A stretch of DNA of 39,872 bases. Origin: Isoetes engelmannii (lineage: Eukaryota; Streptophyta; Lycopodiopsida; Isoetales; Isoetaceae). Both the position numbers and the translations under genes were made by a program. The stretch lies in contig JAANSK020111128.1 of assembly GCA_011763485.2 (NCBI GenBank), positions 1-39,872 on the forward strand. The letters run 5' to 3'. The notes under the pieces were generated by a model that ran no database searches, was not told the origin of the DNA, and was given only the letters and a program-made list of their open reading frames with translations. Below, one piece after another: positions 20,354-33,659 of this stretch. Within the stretch, counting starts at the first letter, position 1. Every line of letters begins with the position of its first letter.

Positions 20354-23300
20354 CTGCAGTTATTGCTCGCTTTTCTGCCTCATTAACCATATTGAGCAAC
20401 ATTTGTGGAACCGAATTATAGCAACTTTCGGATAGGAGAAAAAGATGCATCGAATCAACTAGCAAGTTACTAGCTAGACCAATGGATACTGCCGTCTCCA
20501 ATTTATCACCTGTAAGAACCTGAACACTGCTACATCAGTTTCTTCTGTCCCGAGAGAAGGAATTTTGAAGTATAAATGTTAAGGACATAAATGACAGTTA
20601 CACTCCAACAAATCCGAGCTGCAAACTTTTACTCAATTGAACATATGTGCACTTAGCCTTGAATCACTAAGCAACTTGAATTCTACGGTTTTGTTCTTGG
20701 CAATATCAATATGATTCATAATTCTATCTTTTCATTTTAATTTTTATAAACAAATAGGAATATGCTTCAATCCAAGTACACCATTATAAATATTTGCAAT
20801 TTGCTCATGTGAGTGTTTTTACCGTCGTTGGCAACTTCACCAACGCGTCCTCTTGGCATGACATTCCAATTCACTTACTATTCTCAAGCATAATTTAAAG
20901 ATCACTATTGCTTCCAAATACATACACAAGCCCTTTAGAGAATGTGATGTTTGGTTGCATGACCTCCCAAATTAAAGACAACGACCTTGTAACGACATGA
21001 ACTTACCCAAACTTTGATTCCTGCTTGTGCTAGGAGTGTTATAGTCTCAGGCACGCCGTCCTGCAACTTGTCTTCAACAGCTGTGGCCCCTAATAAAACC
21101 TGCCATTATTCTGTTTGTGATGAGAAAGACATCAATAGAAAAATAAAAACAATTTGTCCATAAAATTTAGCACCAAAAGACCGTTATACCAGTTCACGTT
21201 CAATTGAGTCAGCGACTTCTGCCAACTTCTCCTCCCTATCCTCTAGAGATATGCTAGCAATTCGGAAACGAGCGGCCCATTTCTCAAACTCGTCAATTCC
21301 TACCTAAGGAAGAATGATAACGTCATGATTTTGCAGATATTCTTGCTGTGTTGTGCTAGATACATAATAGGGATCTTAGTTTCCTAACTAGGTGCCTTCT
21401 CATTTCCATGTCTGACAAAGCATAAAATTGAGGAACAGTAAAAAACCTCTCGTTCAGCTAGACACAATGTACGGTAACCAGCATGAGCAAATTCTTCCAG
21501 ATGCTTCACTGTAGCTTCAACAAAATGGCTCTGTTCAAGTGATATCCTCTTTAGTATGACTGAATCAGCACCTTTGCAGTATAATTTTATCCTGAAAAGT
21601 ACTTAAAAAGGTTAGACTTGTAAACAGAATTCATGAGCCTTGTCATTTCTAGAGAAGATAACATCTACAGGATCTGAGAACCTGTCCCTTGAGTCTTTAC
21701 AGATTATGCTCATTCTCTTTCTCTCACTTGTAAATTCAAGGACAGCCAAGATCTCTTGTTTCTCCAACCCAGAGACCTGAAGTGCAAAATGGAGTCAAAA
21801 TTAATTGATCTCACTTCAAGGCACTCAAACAAGTCATAAAAGGCTTCCACAAAATAAGGATATAAACTAAAGTTTAAGGTAGAAAGAAATGATAGAAGCT
21901 CCACGGAATAAAAATATAAATTAAACTCAAGGTAGAAATATATGATAGAAGCTCATCCAATACATATAGTAGTCACAAAAACCAATAATAAACTGAATTG
22001 TATAAGTGCATGAGGGAGAGATCATAAAGGGGCATGCTAAAATAAACCTGTTAGTAACACTGCCGTATTAGACCGCATGTTAAACGTACCTCACATAAGC
22101 CTATTATGTCAGCTTAGAAATTAAGAATCCTTTCTTTTGAATGCTTCCAGTAAGTTAGAAGACACCAGAGAAGAGAGAAATGGGATGAATTGTTTCATTG
22201 ATAAGATAATAGGTTACAGAATAAATAGGCACATGCCACATCATCATATATACATAAGCATACACACATACATCAGCACATACATATATACATGTATGCA
22301 ACAAGTTTGCATATATAGATTCTACATATTCTAGCACTCTCCCTGAAACCATATATGTGAAAATATATTACACCTCCGAACCTGTAAAAACATCTTCAGA
22401 TCTATTCATGAAAATTATCCTCGAGACAAACAAAGGCAAACTCTCAAGAACTAACATTTTCAATCTAAAACTGAGGAATTATGGTAAGGTTATGATGTTT
22501 GTAGACGCAACTTAGAATATCAGGTGTCAGTTGCATCCATCAAAAACGTTTTGACCTTTATATGGGAGCTCCAGAGCATGAGAACTTTTTTGCTCGAGCT
22601 TTAAGATAGCACAGCTCAGTATTCAGCCACTCTTCAAGAGCATCTATGTAAATGAAACTCAAAGTATCCATTTCATTTAGAAACTGCACATTGCATGTTT
22701 ACGGCAAACCAAACATGCAAACCAAACAAGTTCAAGCGGCTAAAGCCATAGAGGAATCCATAGATCAAGGCATGACACGAGAGCAAGGACTCAGCTGAAT
22801 AATGGGATAAGCTAAGAACGTGCATCTATGGCCTCGGCTACGGGTCATTTTTGGAATGCTTTTGATGGATGCTTTGGCTGGAACAGATGGTGACATCCCA
22901 TTCACCAAATAAAGTGTCTTCTGGTGTGGCTAAGGATTCTGTCATCAGTGATGATCCCAACATGGTATAACTTCTGTCTATAGTAGAACTTCCGTCTGGA
23001 ATGTGCTCAGTTTGTCCAGTACTTGTGGGGCTTTCATCCTCTATCTGGTGGTGGTTGGGATATGCTTGGTGAATGCCAACATGATACAACTGATGTCTAT
23101 AGTAGAACTTTCTGTCTGGAATGTGCTCATTTTGTCCACTGACTGGAGTTTCATCCTTTATGTGGTGGTAGTTGGGATAAATGCTTGGTGGTTGGGATAA
23201 AGGCTGAGTAGGCTAAGGGCTAGTGTAGAAATATATTTTTCCACAAATTTTAGAATACCCGACAAATCCATGCAGCATGTAATGCTCTAGTGATATCGCT

Positions 23301-26300
23301 AGAAACCAAACTTCCTATAAAATGAGCATGTCCAATGCAAGTCAGGAAAGTCAGTGATGCCGCTAGAAACTAGACTTCCTATAAAATGAGCATGTCCAAT
23401 GGAAGCCAGAGAAGTTGGTAGAGACCTCAATATGCCTAAGTTAAGCGGGCTCTAGGTAAGGAATCTTTGATCGAGGAATAGATTAGACTGCTTACTCAAA
23501 TACAAACTTAAATCTCTCAAGCAGGATTTAATATACGTAAGTCAACATCTTAAAGAGCAGGGTCCATAATGTGTATTTTTGAAGCACCATGATATCACAT
23601 GACGTCCTTCGCATGTCATTTCACATTTTTGTTCACTTTAGTTTCCAGTTGATTCAATCAAACTGAGCGTGTCCTGTCATTCTCCTCTCACACTCCCACC
23701 ACTTATTTTTCTTCAAGGTCAACAGGAAGAACCAACTAAATAAGCAAATAGTGCAACTCTTTCTTCATCCAATTTTCCGTCATCATCAGACATGGATGGT
23801 ATTAAAAAACTGAAAATCCAATTTATTCAAAGAGATGGTTAAGAAGGCCAGAAAGACTACTTTGAATTTGCTGTTTTGTACTTCAAGAAGTATATCCATG
23901 TAAATGTTCTATGATTACCAATGAAGCTAAGACAATATTTGGATATTTGGATTGACAGAACAAACAGAACTATCTTCAATGTCAGGAACGGGAATCTGAC
24001 TTGCAGGCTTCACATGAGTTGAACAGTGCTCAAATTTCAGAAGACGGCACCATCTTCGTGGCTTGCACCATTTTAAGAGATATGAACAGATCTTGGGCAT
24101 GTTGATGAGTCTTTCCCCTTATTATATACAGATCTGATTTGTAATAGCAACATAGAAAACAGAACACTTATGCCAGGGACACATGAACACAGGCTATGCC
24201 ACTAGCATACAAACTGCCACATCATCATATTTGGTAGGGTCTGCCCTGGATGACTAGCTCAAGGTGCTAAAGAGATGAAGCAAATGTGTAATTATGACCA
24301 TTGTTTAAACATACGTTTATATATTGTAATTATAACCATTGTTTAACATACGTTAAAAATCCGGCCAAGTGGAAGATGAGCATGTTTTCTTACATTGCTC
24401 AAAATATCAGCACATATGAGACCAATATGGCATTTGTCAGCCAAATTTTCATTCTCTATTGTCATTAGATCCTAGACAATTAGGATGTTTTACGAAATCA
24501 GTAGAATCTCAGAGGGTTTTTGCTCAGCCTAACACAATAATAGGCGTTATTCGTTGTAATTGTTGTTTCATGAGCTTTAGGGCCCAACGAAGCATGATAA
24601 TATTGTTATTATTATTATTATATTAGTATGTAATATTAGTATCCACAGTAATGTAACTGCTACTCTCCTCATTTAACAATACATCCGGAAAAGTCCGTTT
24701 CTGGTTTCAAGAACACAATCATCTGAATAAAGTATAACCTTGGTGTCAATGGCAATCTCGTCTGGTTCCCTTTCAATGAGTTGATAACCACATAATGCAG
24801 CACCCTGCATACAACTTAAGAATGTGTGTTCCATTTAGAAAAATAGAAGACTTATATTAGTGTGTAAAAATCAGAATATACTTACTTGTACAAGAGCTTC
24901 CTCATCTGGAGAAGTTGTTTGATACTTAATATTGCCCATTGCGCCTCCAGAAGTCACTGGCACTACCGTATGACAAGTAGCAAGATGATAAAAGAATGCA
25001 TGACATCTTTGAGCTTGTGAGTCGGTAAGAAAATTCTCTTCTGTGCATTGTAGTAGCTGTTGAAGTCTCTGGTCTTCATAAACAGTATGCACAGATTCAT
25101 CTTTGATAGTACTACAGGAGCTCGCATTGCCATAAGTGACACCACCAATAGAGCAACGGACAAATGCCATCACATTTTGTGTTAACGTGCCCGTTTTGTC
25201 TGATAAAACATATTCTACCTGCTTATAAAATTTGGTAAATGAATAATAAGAGTTTATATAAAAGTATAGTCCATAGACCTAAACCAATGATTATATTTGC
25301 AAAGACAAGATCATATGTATTACAAATATGTTAATGTGTTCTATGAAAGGTTAGCTATGGACCCCAAGGGTCTGAAATGGCGTGATAATAAATCAAATCA
25401 AATCAAACAATAGTATACAGAATTGCGAAACTCCTCGTCAATAGGTTCGAATTGAAGTTGAAAAATGCTTTAAACTCCACCCAACTCCTAAGTATTAAAG
25501 TTGACAACTGCCTCAAGCTAGTGCTGGACCACAAAAGATGCAACATCACCTCTTAACAAGCCTCGTCAAGTATGCTGAGTGGTTCTAAGCAAGTACAGAT
25601 CTTCCTTGCATCTGAAGAGCTATATATACATCAACCCTCCTCCCAGTCTCCCTTTCTTCTTTCACTTTTTACCCTTCCGAAGGAAGACCTTTATCTTTCT
25701 ATATCTATCTCCTTCCATGTGCTAAAGTTGCATCGGCACATCAAGCTTCTAGACACACTTTTCCAGCTAGCGGTGCACAAATACTGGAGGGTTCACTATT
25801 GGTCAACTGGTAAAAATGAAATATCGGAGTAGTCGTGATGGAAAAGTATCTATTGGATGGAATCGGATAGATGATTGTTGGCTGTTAGCACTATAGCAAA
25901 TTGCTGGAGAGAAAAAATTTTATAGTTGGAAATTATATTAATTGGCCCCCAAAGCATATCTCCTTCTTGCCTAAAGTCTACTTTTTAAAATGAGGATGCA
26001 ATACATTTCATAGCTTCAATATCCAAAACATATGATAATTCCATGTTTCAAATATTAAATAGCATAAATGTGATATGTCATACTTGGCCAAGCTCTTCAT
26101 TGAGATAAGTTGTGCGTGCTTGAGCAGGTGTATTTGTTAGTTCATGATACATTTGAATGTCTCTATTCAGAAAGTAACACTGTAGCACCTTCACAAATTC
26201 CAATGTGACGTATAGAGATATTGGTATAAGCTGGTTCAGAAGTATCATAAACCTGCAGAAGCAATTTGCAGAGCCATTAAGGTTGGCTACAATATCCATT

Positions 26301-29300
26301 TCTTGTAAATCCATGCATATTTGGAAGGCATTTCATTTCTTGAGTAAGTACATAATTAATACGACAAAATGATATATATTACAATGACAGTATGACCCAC
26401 AATGGCCTGTATAGCTCGTCAGATTGTCCATTTGCAAGCTTGAACATCTACAACGTCTACCGCTGTTGAGCCTGATTCCTAACAACAGGACTACATCTTT
26501 TGTCCAACATACACCCAAAACTCCAAACTACTCTAGCATGTCGCTAGAAACATATCTCATGATCTGCCTGTTAGTGTACGCGACAAATGTGACATCTGCA
26601 TACAGAAACCGTAGCTCTTTCCATGAAGAATAGAAGCCTATTACCAACACGGAATCTATTGCTTGGTTGGGTAATATGGGAAGGCTACACAATACAGCAT
26701 TTCACATCCTATGAGAAGTGAGCCAAACCTGCAACCCTGCACGTATGCCCCACCAACTAGCAACATTTCGGCTACAAAACATTCTAGCAACTGAGCAGTA
26801 TAAACATTTATAAGATACTTATGGGATCTCGTGACGTTTTTTAACTGTTTCATAGGCTGAGCAGCTAATCAAACAAGTGTTTGTCTTCTACCTCTAGTGT
26901 TTCGCATATTTTGCATTTGTGCTCTTGGCATCTTTTATCAACGTCCACACGCAACATGTAGGGGATGGGAGCTAACTCTAATCTGACGCATCTGAGGCCT
27001 AGATGACATTGGCAAACAATTCACTAACTATTATGTTGTTTATGTAATCATAGGTTTTATTTCTCGTCTATAAAGTCTATCTTTCCCAACAATCGTTTGA
27101 AACGGCATGAGGTAATATTTGTCATGATTTAGAACACATGTATGTGGCAGACAAGTGGACCTCTTTGAAAGAATTATCCACCAAAAGACAGGACAATTCT
27201 TGAATATATCCAAAGATGGTTCCCTTCGAGTCCTGGATACTTAAATACCTACTTGTCACATAACCTCAGGATTGTATTGGGGCAGTTCATATCTCTTCTC
27301 ATCAGTCACAGATTGATGCTGGCCATCCTAAGGGCAGGCCACATGAACAAAGAATCTGGGAAATGTGCAACTTAGGGGCAGCAGAATCAAAAGAACACTT
27401 TTATCATTTTGTGTCCAGCCCCATACCCGACACCGATATAACATCACTGGATGGACTAGAGCCCAATATAAGTGAAAGTGCATAGCCCAAGTTCGAAGTT
27501 GGATTATCTGCAAATGGCTTATAATCGGTTATCATTTTGTCAGATTTGATTGCTTGTCTGAGGCCAATCACTTACGTCAAACATTACTGCTGGTTTGAGG
27601 AAGATTGCTTCAACGGTCCAAGCAAAAAGCTAAGACTAATTCAAAATTACCTTATCCAATTCAACAGTCCAACTCTTGAGGAGCAAACGACGAAGACTCA
27701 ATGTTGGTATTATACTAATTCAAAATTACCTTATAAATTGGACAATAACTCCAGCAAAATGTGATCCAACATCTTCAAGAAGATAGTAATGTCCCTGTTG
27801 AAGATGCAACCATACAGCATGCCCAATGGCCAAGCCCATAGAGACCACTATTTGGAAGAAAAATAAACTGATTACCAGAAAATTTGTCTGTTTTTCAAGC
27901 TGAGATACCTGCACATGTATTTGCAAGTTAGTACTGGCACATGCAGAACTTACTTCTAATTATACTACCACAACTTTGGACCTTCTTGCAAGTGATAGAT
28001 TATATCCTTTAAGAGCAAGATGAAGAGGTTGTGGAACCTTGTATTTCAATCATATAATCTTGTATTTCAATTTTATCAAGATGCAGCTTTATAAAACTAA
28101 TACCTTTCTTGGTGCAGCGATCATGTTTTGCATGTACTTTGTATCAGCACCCGTAAACACCACGGCCCCAACTACCCATTGTGTGTTTCTCAATGTGGCA
28201 CCTCTCAATAAGATCTGACTCACGTCTAATGGCATCACTCCATGATTCTACAAACATCCATGTTGGTTAAACTCTTATACCACTCCTTTTTCTACTTTAC
28301 AATGGACAACCCTATCGAGTTATCAAAATAGCAGCAAAGAAAAGAATATTAGACATTAAGAAATATTAATGTAATGGACAGAGGTCTAAGAAGCACTTTC
28401 AAAAGCCATAACGGCAAAATGACATAGATATGTGACCTCATTTTCATACATCCACCATAGAGGATGGTCCATTTTATGGGTTTGGAGGTGCATTTCTGTG
28501 AATCCTATGGTTAGAGACTTATTTCTTGCCCTCTGTGGCTTTATATACATTACTTCTCAAGGAAGATGTGGGGTATACTTCTTTTTTCCTTGAAAACTTA
28601 TTCTTTGAGCAGTTTAACATGTTTACAGTGCAGGTTGAAAATGAATAAGGAATAAAAATACAATCCTTAACAATGGACAATGGAGGAGAGTTTAAGTTTC
28701 TAGAGGATCAAACATCAACTAACCCAGCATACTCATCTTGTCAGAATAGCATCAATGGAGGGATAGTAGGACCAATTTGTAGTATGGTACAATGTCTGTT
28801 GAGACCAATCACGTAAATGGAAGTAAGGCTTATATTCACAACGACGGATGAAATTTGATGACAAAGCTAAGTGTGCACCTTTGTTGAATATAGCAAGCAA
28901 ATTGATTATGGATCCAGTTATCATCATATTCCTTAGATGTTATATCTGCTGAGTTATTGCAGGTTGAACCAAACACAGAGCTAAGGATGAAGATGAGGGA
29001 ATTATTTTGTCAAACATGCAATAGCCACAAATTCAACCTGAGAACAACAAAGATGCGCAACACCCTGATTTTCCTAGTTCCATCCATGAGAGTACGTAAA
29101 CACGTTCATGGACAAACAAGACCCCAGATTGAAATTATGCCTGTACATATGTCGATAGCAATTTAAACACCCCCCATCTTACCAGATGAAAAGAAATAGG
29201 GGAGAATGTGAAGTTTAATTTGCGCAATGATCACGCACTTGCAAGTCATGATAAAAAATGGAATGGATTAATAAAAATATTATAGACTGCAAATAGATTT

Positions 29301-31739
29301 TACAGAAAAAAAAAAAAAAACAAATGCAGATGAAACCTTGATAGGCATAAAACCAGAAAGACGCAAATGATTTTGCTCAGGGGTAAGGTGCACTAATTGT
29401 TAAGATGCAACTAATTGGAATGGTATTGCCTTAGCTGCTTGCTTTGGCAGGAAGTTACACCAGCCGTATCAAAAGCACATTCCTCAATATCGAGCTTAAA
29501 GAATTAGTGTTCATGCAGCAGCCAAGCAAAAATGTGAAGGGTTTTTTGCCGATTGAAGAAATCCTTGTATGATTTTTTTTAGCAATCACCTAGAGTATGG
29601 TATACAAAGATTGATGCTCGTCTTTTGAACGATTTCCATAGGACAAGTGTGAATACAAATCTTTGACAAGTATAAGGGAAAAGAAACAATACCCAGCATG
29701 GTCTGTATTATCACTTGAGAATAATAGGTAGTCGAAGCAGCTTATTCAAGCTGAGATTGAGCAAGTTAGGATAACATTTGAGATAAAATATCTTGGTTTG
29801 ATAAGGCATTGAAGTCTATCAGAATTCAAAAGGCATCTTCATATGTCAAACAATTATGGAAGCCATTTATTGCAGAAATCTGGAGTGCTACTACACCTAT
29901 GGAAACAAGACCAGAGTACGTGATCTTAAAGATGGCAGATCAATTTAATAATGCACAGGTACATAGAGAGATGATAGGAAGCCTAGTGATAACATCGCCC
30001 TACAGAGAATGATAGTAGTGGTTGCCAAAATATAAAAGTAAACTTTTAGGGTTTCTTATGGTTAATAGAAACTAAACCAGAAGGTTAAAGTTTTTAACCT
30101 CAAGTGAGATTGCGCCTTCAAATACATAGAGTCGATTATTTGGTTGTTCGCATTCTATAGTCAACCCAGTGAATGCAACCAGTGACAAGTCATCATCCTC
30201 AAGGCTCGATGCGGATGAACGATAGAATGCATTGCGTGTTTTGAAATTTGTCTCGCCATCTAGGCTTGCCGTTTCAACGTATGCAAGTCCTGTCTCGCCA
30301 AAGAAGATAAGCATATAAAACACCTTCACATTAATAAAAAATAACTAATCCCAATATTACCTTGAATATCAGAAGAAAATAAGAGAACAAGATCAGCAGG
30401 GAATTTGGAGTCCTGCTGTACACGAACAATATCTCCAACAGACACAGAACTCCATTTGATATCAATAAATGTATCCCCAGATAAGAGTTCTACTGTCCTG
30501 TTATTTACCTGTAACTTTAAGAAGTTCAAAACTTGCTAGGAAGACGAAATAAAGTAATATAGACAAAAAAAAACCATAACCATTTTTGAGATCACACTTG
30601 CAAACCATTTTTAACAACCAAGGTAAACCAAATATGTACATCTGACAATATTTGGTAGCCTAGCATATACTTCTAGCTGGTTAGAAATCTAAACAAGTTG
30701 CTTGACAAAGGATACCTCTCTTATGTATATAAAGATCATGAAAGCTATTGTACGGTTTTTCTAAACATCAGTCATTTAGTTAGCAGATCTTTGCAGCTGG
30801 GCTTCTATGTTTCAACTTGTTGTCCCAACAAGATGTCGTACAAGAATTTCCATCCACGCTTCAAAGCTGATCTACAGCTTCAATCGCAGAAAAAGAATTC
30901 TGCAATTCATGAATCTGCGAGATGGAATATGGCAAAGGTGTTGAATAGGATATTACATGAACGTTGTAAGAACCTAGCAGAGCCATAACTCTGACAGGTT
31001 TAGAGCATTGGTAGGTAAAGGCAAAAATCCTTTGTTCAATTCATGATGCAAATTTGATTTCAGTAGATAAATTAACCCACAATCATTTCCATGTTCCACA
31101 TAAAACATTTTTTCCATGATGGAATCTTAAGGTCATTATTGTGCATTTCAATTTTCTAATCTAACCTTCTAATCATTTCACTTGAGCTTTAATAAATTTA
31201 TGGTACCTCATTATCAGAACAATGCCGCTTATAGTCTTCGTATGCTTCTTTGGTTGCATTTATAGCAAGCACAAATGCCAATGGTGCAACAGTAGTTACC
31301 CAACCAGTTGGGGAGAGTCCGGGTATGACCTGGAAGACTACAATGAGCAGAAAGTACAAGTTGGCAGCACGAGAAAATTGCCCAAACAAATTGATAGGTA
31401 AGAATGTCGCGATTGTGTATTTTGATGTCACAAGTTTATTGCTACAAAATCTGCACATACATTTAGAAAAGGATGAATTTTGATATAAAATATAAAGCAA
31501 GGGCCTATGTACTCTAATAAATAATCCATAGCATCCTTTTTATCCAGTTAGAGCTCACGGCAATTACTGAAGAGGTAAGTACCCTACATGCTTATGCTGT
31601 TATTAAGTACTTCAATAGTCTAAGAGAGATAGAAATCAGGCAAATGCTCAATTTGGACTAACCTGTTCAAAGCATGAGAACGAGCACTCTCTGTGGCATG
31701 GATGTGCACAACTCTGGTTTTGTCTTCCACATCTTCCAT
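20354..31739 (-). CDS. P4-type ATPase (phospholipid flippase), 5' fourteen coding exons
   Basis: Exons are 31739-31663, 31450-31207, 30508-30361, 30289-30099, 28247-28104, 27908-27730, 26252-26084, 25218-24886, 24804-24739, 21776-21682, 21591-21447, 21303-21190, 21099-21007 and 20519-20354. All are GT-AG with matching phases and give ~721 residues without a stop. The start [13 protein letters not shown] has an in-frame stop three codons upstream. Landmarks are [15 protein letters not shown] before M1-M2, SLDGETN (actuator), [11 protein letters not shown], the P4 motif PISL in M4, DKTGTLTQN (phosphorylated Asp), [18 protein letters not shown] (nucleotide binding), [10 protein letters not shown] and TGDKLETA. 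P4-ATPases move aminophospholipids to the cytosolic leaflet. The sequence looks closer to Drs2/ATP8A than to plant ALA1 or ALA2. The hinge GDGxND and M5-M10 were not found; the last donor leads into the LTR element region. Confidence 0.92.
20521..21775. other. Short introns of the flippase gene
   Basis: The introns between the exons at 20519-20354, 21099-21007, 21303-21190, 21591-21447 and 21776-21682 are about 85-490 nt with ordinary GT-AG ends. This exon cluster covers the nucleotide-binding and TGDK regions. No repeats were recognised in it. Confidence 0.6.
22960..23190. repeat. Tandem repeat, 119-bp period, two copies
   Basis: Units begin ACATGGTATAAC (22960) and ACATGATACAAC (23079) and share GTCTATAGTAGAACTT and TCTGGAATGTGCTCA. 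They lie in the large flippase intron. Small frames here are repeat shadows. Confidence 0.75.
23290..23412. repeat. Tandem repeat, 64-bp period, two copies
   Basis: CGCTAGAAAC ... CTTCCTATAAAATGAGCATG occurs from 23297 and again from 23361. Confidence 0.75.
25219..26083. other. Flippase intron, 865 nt
   Basis: It separates the exon ending ELGQ from the exon starting [11 protein letters not shown]. It contains AAATC repeats near 25395; no gene or recognisable element was seen. Confidence 0.6.
26400..27430 (+). pseudogene. Degenerate retroelement (LINE-like) remnant in a flippase intron
   Basis: Within the 1477-nt intron 26253-27729 the plus strand has frame-broken segments that read like the end of a non-LTR reverse transcriptase. 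The best is at about 27290-27420: [13 protein letters not shown], then [16 protein letters not shown], resembling the eRiCxxC...EDExHFxxxC pattern after such domains. Earlier small frames (26424-26633) may belong to it. The family is not assigned. Confidence 0.35.
28640..30012 (+). pseudogene. Degenerate copia element in a flippase intron, antisense to the gene
   Basis: In the intron 28248-30098 the plus strand keeps traces of copia Pol in normal order. TMDNGGEF (integrase second Asp region) lies near 28672. [14 protein letters not shown] (reverse transcriptase, usual QAPRxWYxKID) lies near 29590. FEIKYLGLI lies near 29780, and [10 protein letters not shown] with [14 protein letters not shown] lies at 29893-29985. 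Many stops and frameshifts, and no LTRs seen. It lies opposite to the host gene's direction. Confidence 0.7.
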
Positions 31740-32655
31740 CTCCCGTTCTCAACCACGTGTTTAATTTCTAGGCATTCTGACCTATGCCTTCAATCAACCT
31801 TCATTCTAATGTGCCATAATTTTGCCTTTCCAAAAAATCACATCAAGGGTCTTCATTCTTCTGGCGTTTTGTCCAATGAACTGAATTGAATTGAATTGCA
31901 TTGAATTGAATGGATTTTTAGCGTCCACAGAGACCAATAGGCCTATGGGACCCAATCAAAAAAAGCACAGCAAACATATTACTGTTAGGATTAGAAAACC
32001 CCACCCTGAAGGGAGCTGCCATGTTGCGATCATATATATAAGAATCGCATTTGGATAAATGTGACCTGCTGCCACAGCCCGTTAGTTTACACCTCATTTT
32101 GGTTGTCATTCCTTTTCGTTATCTCCCTCAAATTCCTATGTTCCAAACGTTGATGGTTCTCCAAGCCGTCCTGTTCATCCATGTCAACACCATAAATGTA
32201 TTGACATTACAACTAGTAAATTGCACATGCCAATGTTATGAAAAGGGCACATACAGAACATTCTCACATAAAGGAGCTTAAAAACACCCAAACAAGACTG
32301 TATATGATTACATAAGAATGATTTCAATTGGTCGACCTTCATTAGTCATGACATCACTATGACTTGAACAAGTTGAGGCAAAGACGAAATAAGAATTACC
32401 CCCAGCCATGTCGTGAAACAAAACACAAGAAACTTCTGGATCTGGAAAACATCGTGTAGCTACAAGGTAAGCTAGCCCTAAACTCACAACAAGGGTAAAT
32501 AAGCAATTCCATGCACCTTAGAAATGTTCACACATTCGTCTTCTCTCACACATTCGTCTTCTCTTTATCCTTTCCATAATACATGTGTGAGATTCATAGC
32601 TATGTAAAGTGCTTGAGGTTCCCATGTCCTTATCGACTCTTGTGTTTTTTTATGT

Positions 32656-33090
32656 AGATTCCTTGTTTTTGGTTATCACTATTGGTGCAAGGTGATAAAT
32701 ACACTGTTGGTGCAAGCTGATAACTAGGTATTAATACTGTTCAACCTATCTAAGCCCGATGAGGTGGTTCCACCTATCTAAGCCCCGATGAGGTGGTTAT
32801 CGATCTTCGCCTCGGCTGATAGCTAAAATGTGTGGCCTCGGTTGTACGTCCTCGGCCAAATATTTGGCACGTAAGGCCTTGGACCTCGAGCCTCGGTCAC
32901 GCATTTTTGGTTATTAGCCTCGGCCAGAAATTTTTGGTATTTTTCGTTATTAGCGTCGGCCAGACTGATAACCTTACCTTATTAGACTCTCGGCCAGACT
33001 GATAACCTAACCTTACCTTATCACCTAACCTTAACTTATCGTACTCTCTTGCGTAAAGTGAGAGTCCTTGGTTTTTTGCTATCACTAGTT
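32656..33090. repeat. GC-richer repeat element with internal reiterations
   Basis: A patch unlike its AT-rich surroundings. Similar direct repeats bound it (TTCCTTGTTTTTGGTTATCA near 32660 and GTCCTTGGTTTTTTGCTATC near 33063). Inside, CTATCTAAGCCCCGATGAGG is doubled, CCTCGGC/CCTCGGT recurs many times, and CGGCCAGACTGATAACCT is doubled. No coding or polymerase III signals were seen. Confidence 0.6.
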
Positions 33091-33659
33091 ACCAGTAATA
33101 TTCCATCACTTTCTCGTGGAATCATGTGATTTCTCATTGCCCTGATATCTGATTTCCTCCATCATTTAAAGTGCTATACTATTCTTGTGAAATCTTATTT
33201 AAAGTGTATTTACTTCTTGGGATAATGAAGTACATTTACATTCTTGCACAAAAGGAAGTACAATAGACACCATTTTGTTTGTTGTTTCCTTCTTTCACAA
33301 AAGGAATACTACGAGGGATTATAAAGGAGATCAAGACAAATCTTATGTCGGCCAGGATGCACTTTGGATGATTTGCATGACTGAAATAATGGTTGCTCAT
33401 GATTCGTAAAGAATATTCTCACGATGGTCATTAAGTACAAGGACTGTGATTAATTCTCTGCCATAGTATTTGCGTACTATGGTGAATTCTATGAACTAAA
33501 AGTCATGTTCATGGATTATTGCAGATTGTGCCAACCGGAACTTCCTTCTTAATACCTAAACTGTGTGCTTAAAACCTACATTCTAAAGAAACGGGTAAAG
33601 GCATAAGGAAGTCTGTAGACACCATTTTGTTACTTCTTTTTTCACACAAGAAAGACTAG

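Larger units (their letters stand above)
21777..24738. other. Large flippase intron with tandem repeats
   Basis: 2962 nt between exons ending IDTK and beginning VSGLEK. It holds TA/CA-rich sequence near 22240-22330, a 119-bp tandem repeat (22960-23190), a 64-bp tandem repeat (about 23290-23410), a 37-bp repeat of AATTATGACCATTGTTTAAA (about 24284-24355) and an (ATT)n stretch near 24600. No gene was seen inside. Confidence 0.6.

Noticed and set aside
26656-27513. Minus-strand frames in the flippase intron as extra exons.
   Set aside because: The neighbouring exons join in phase without them, and no P4 motif is present.
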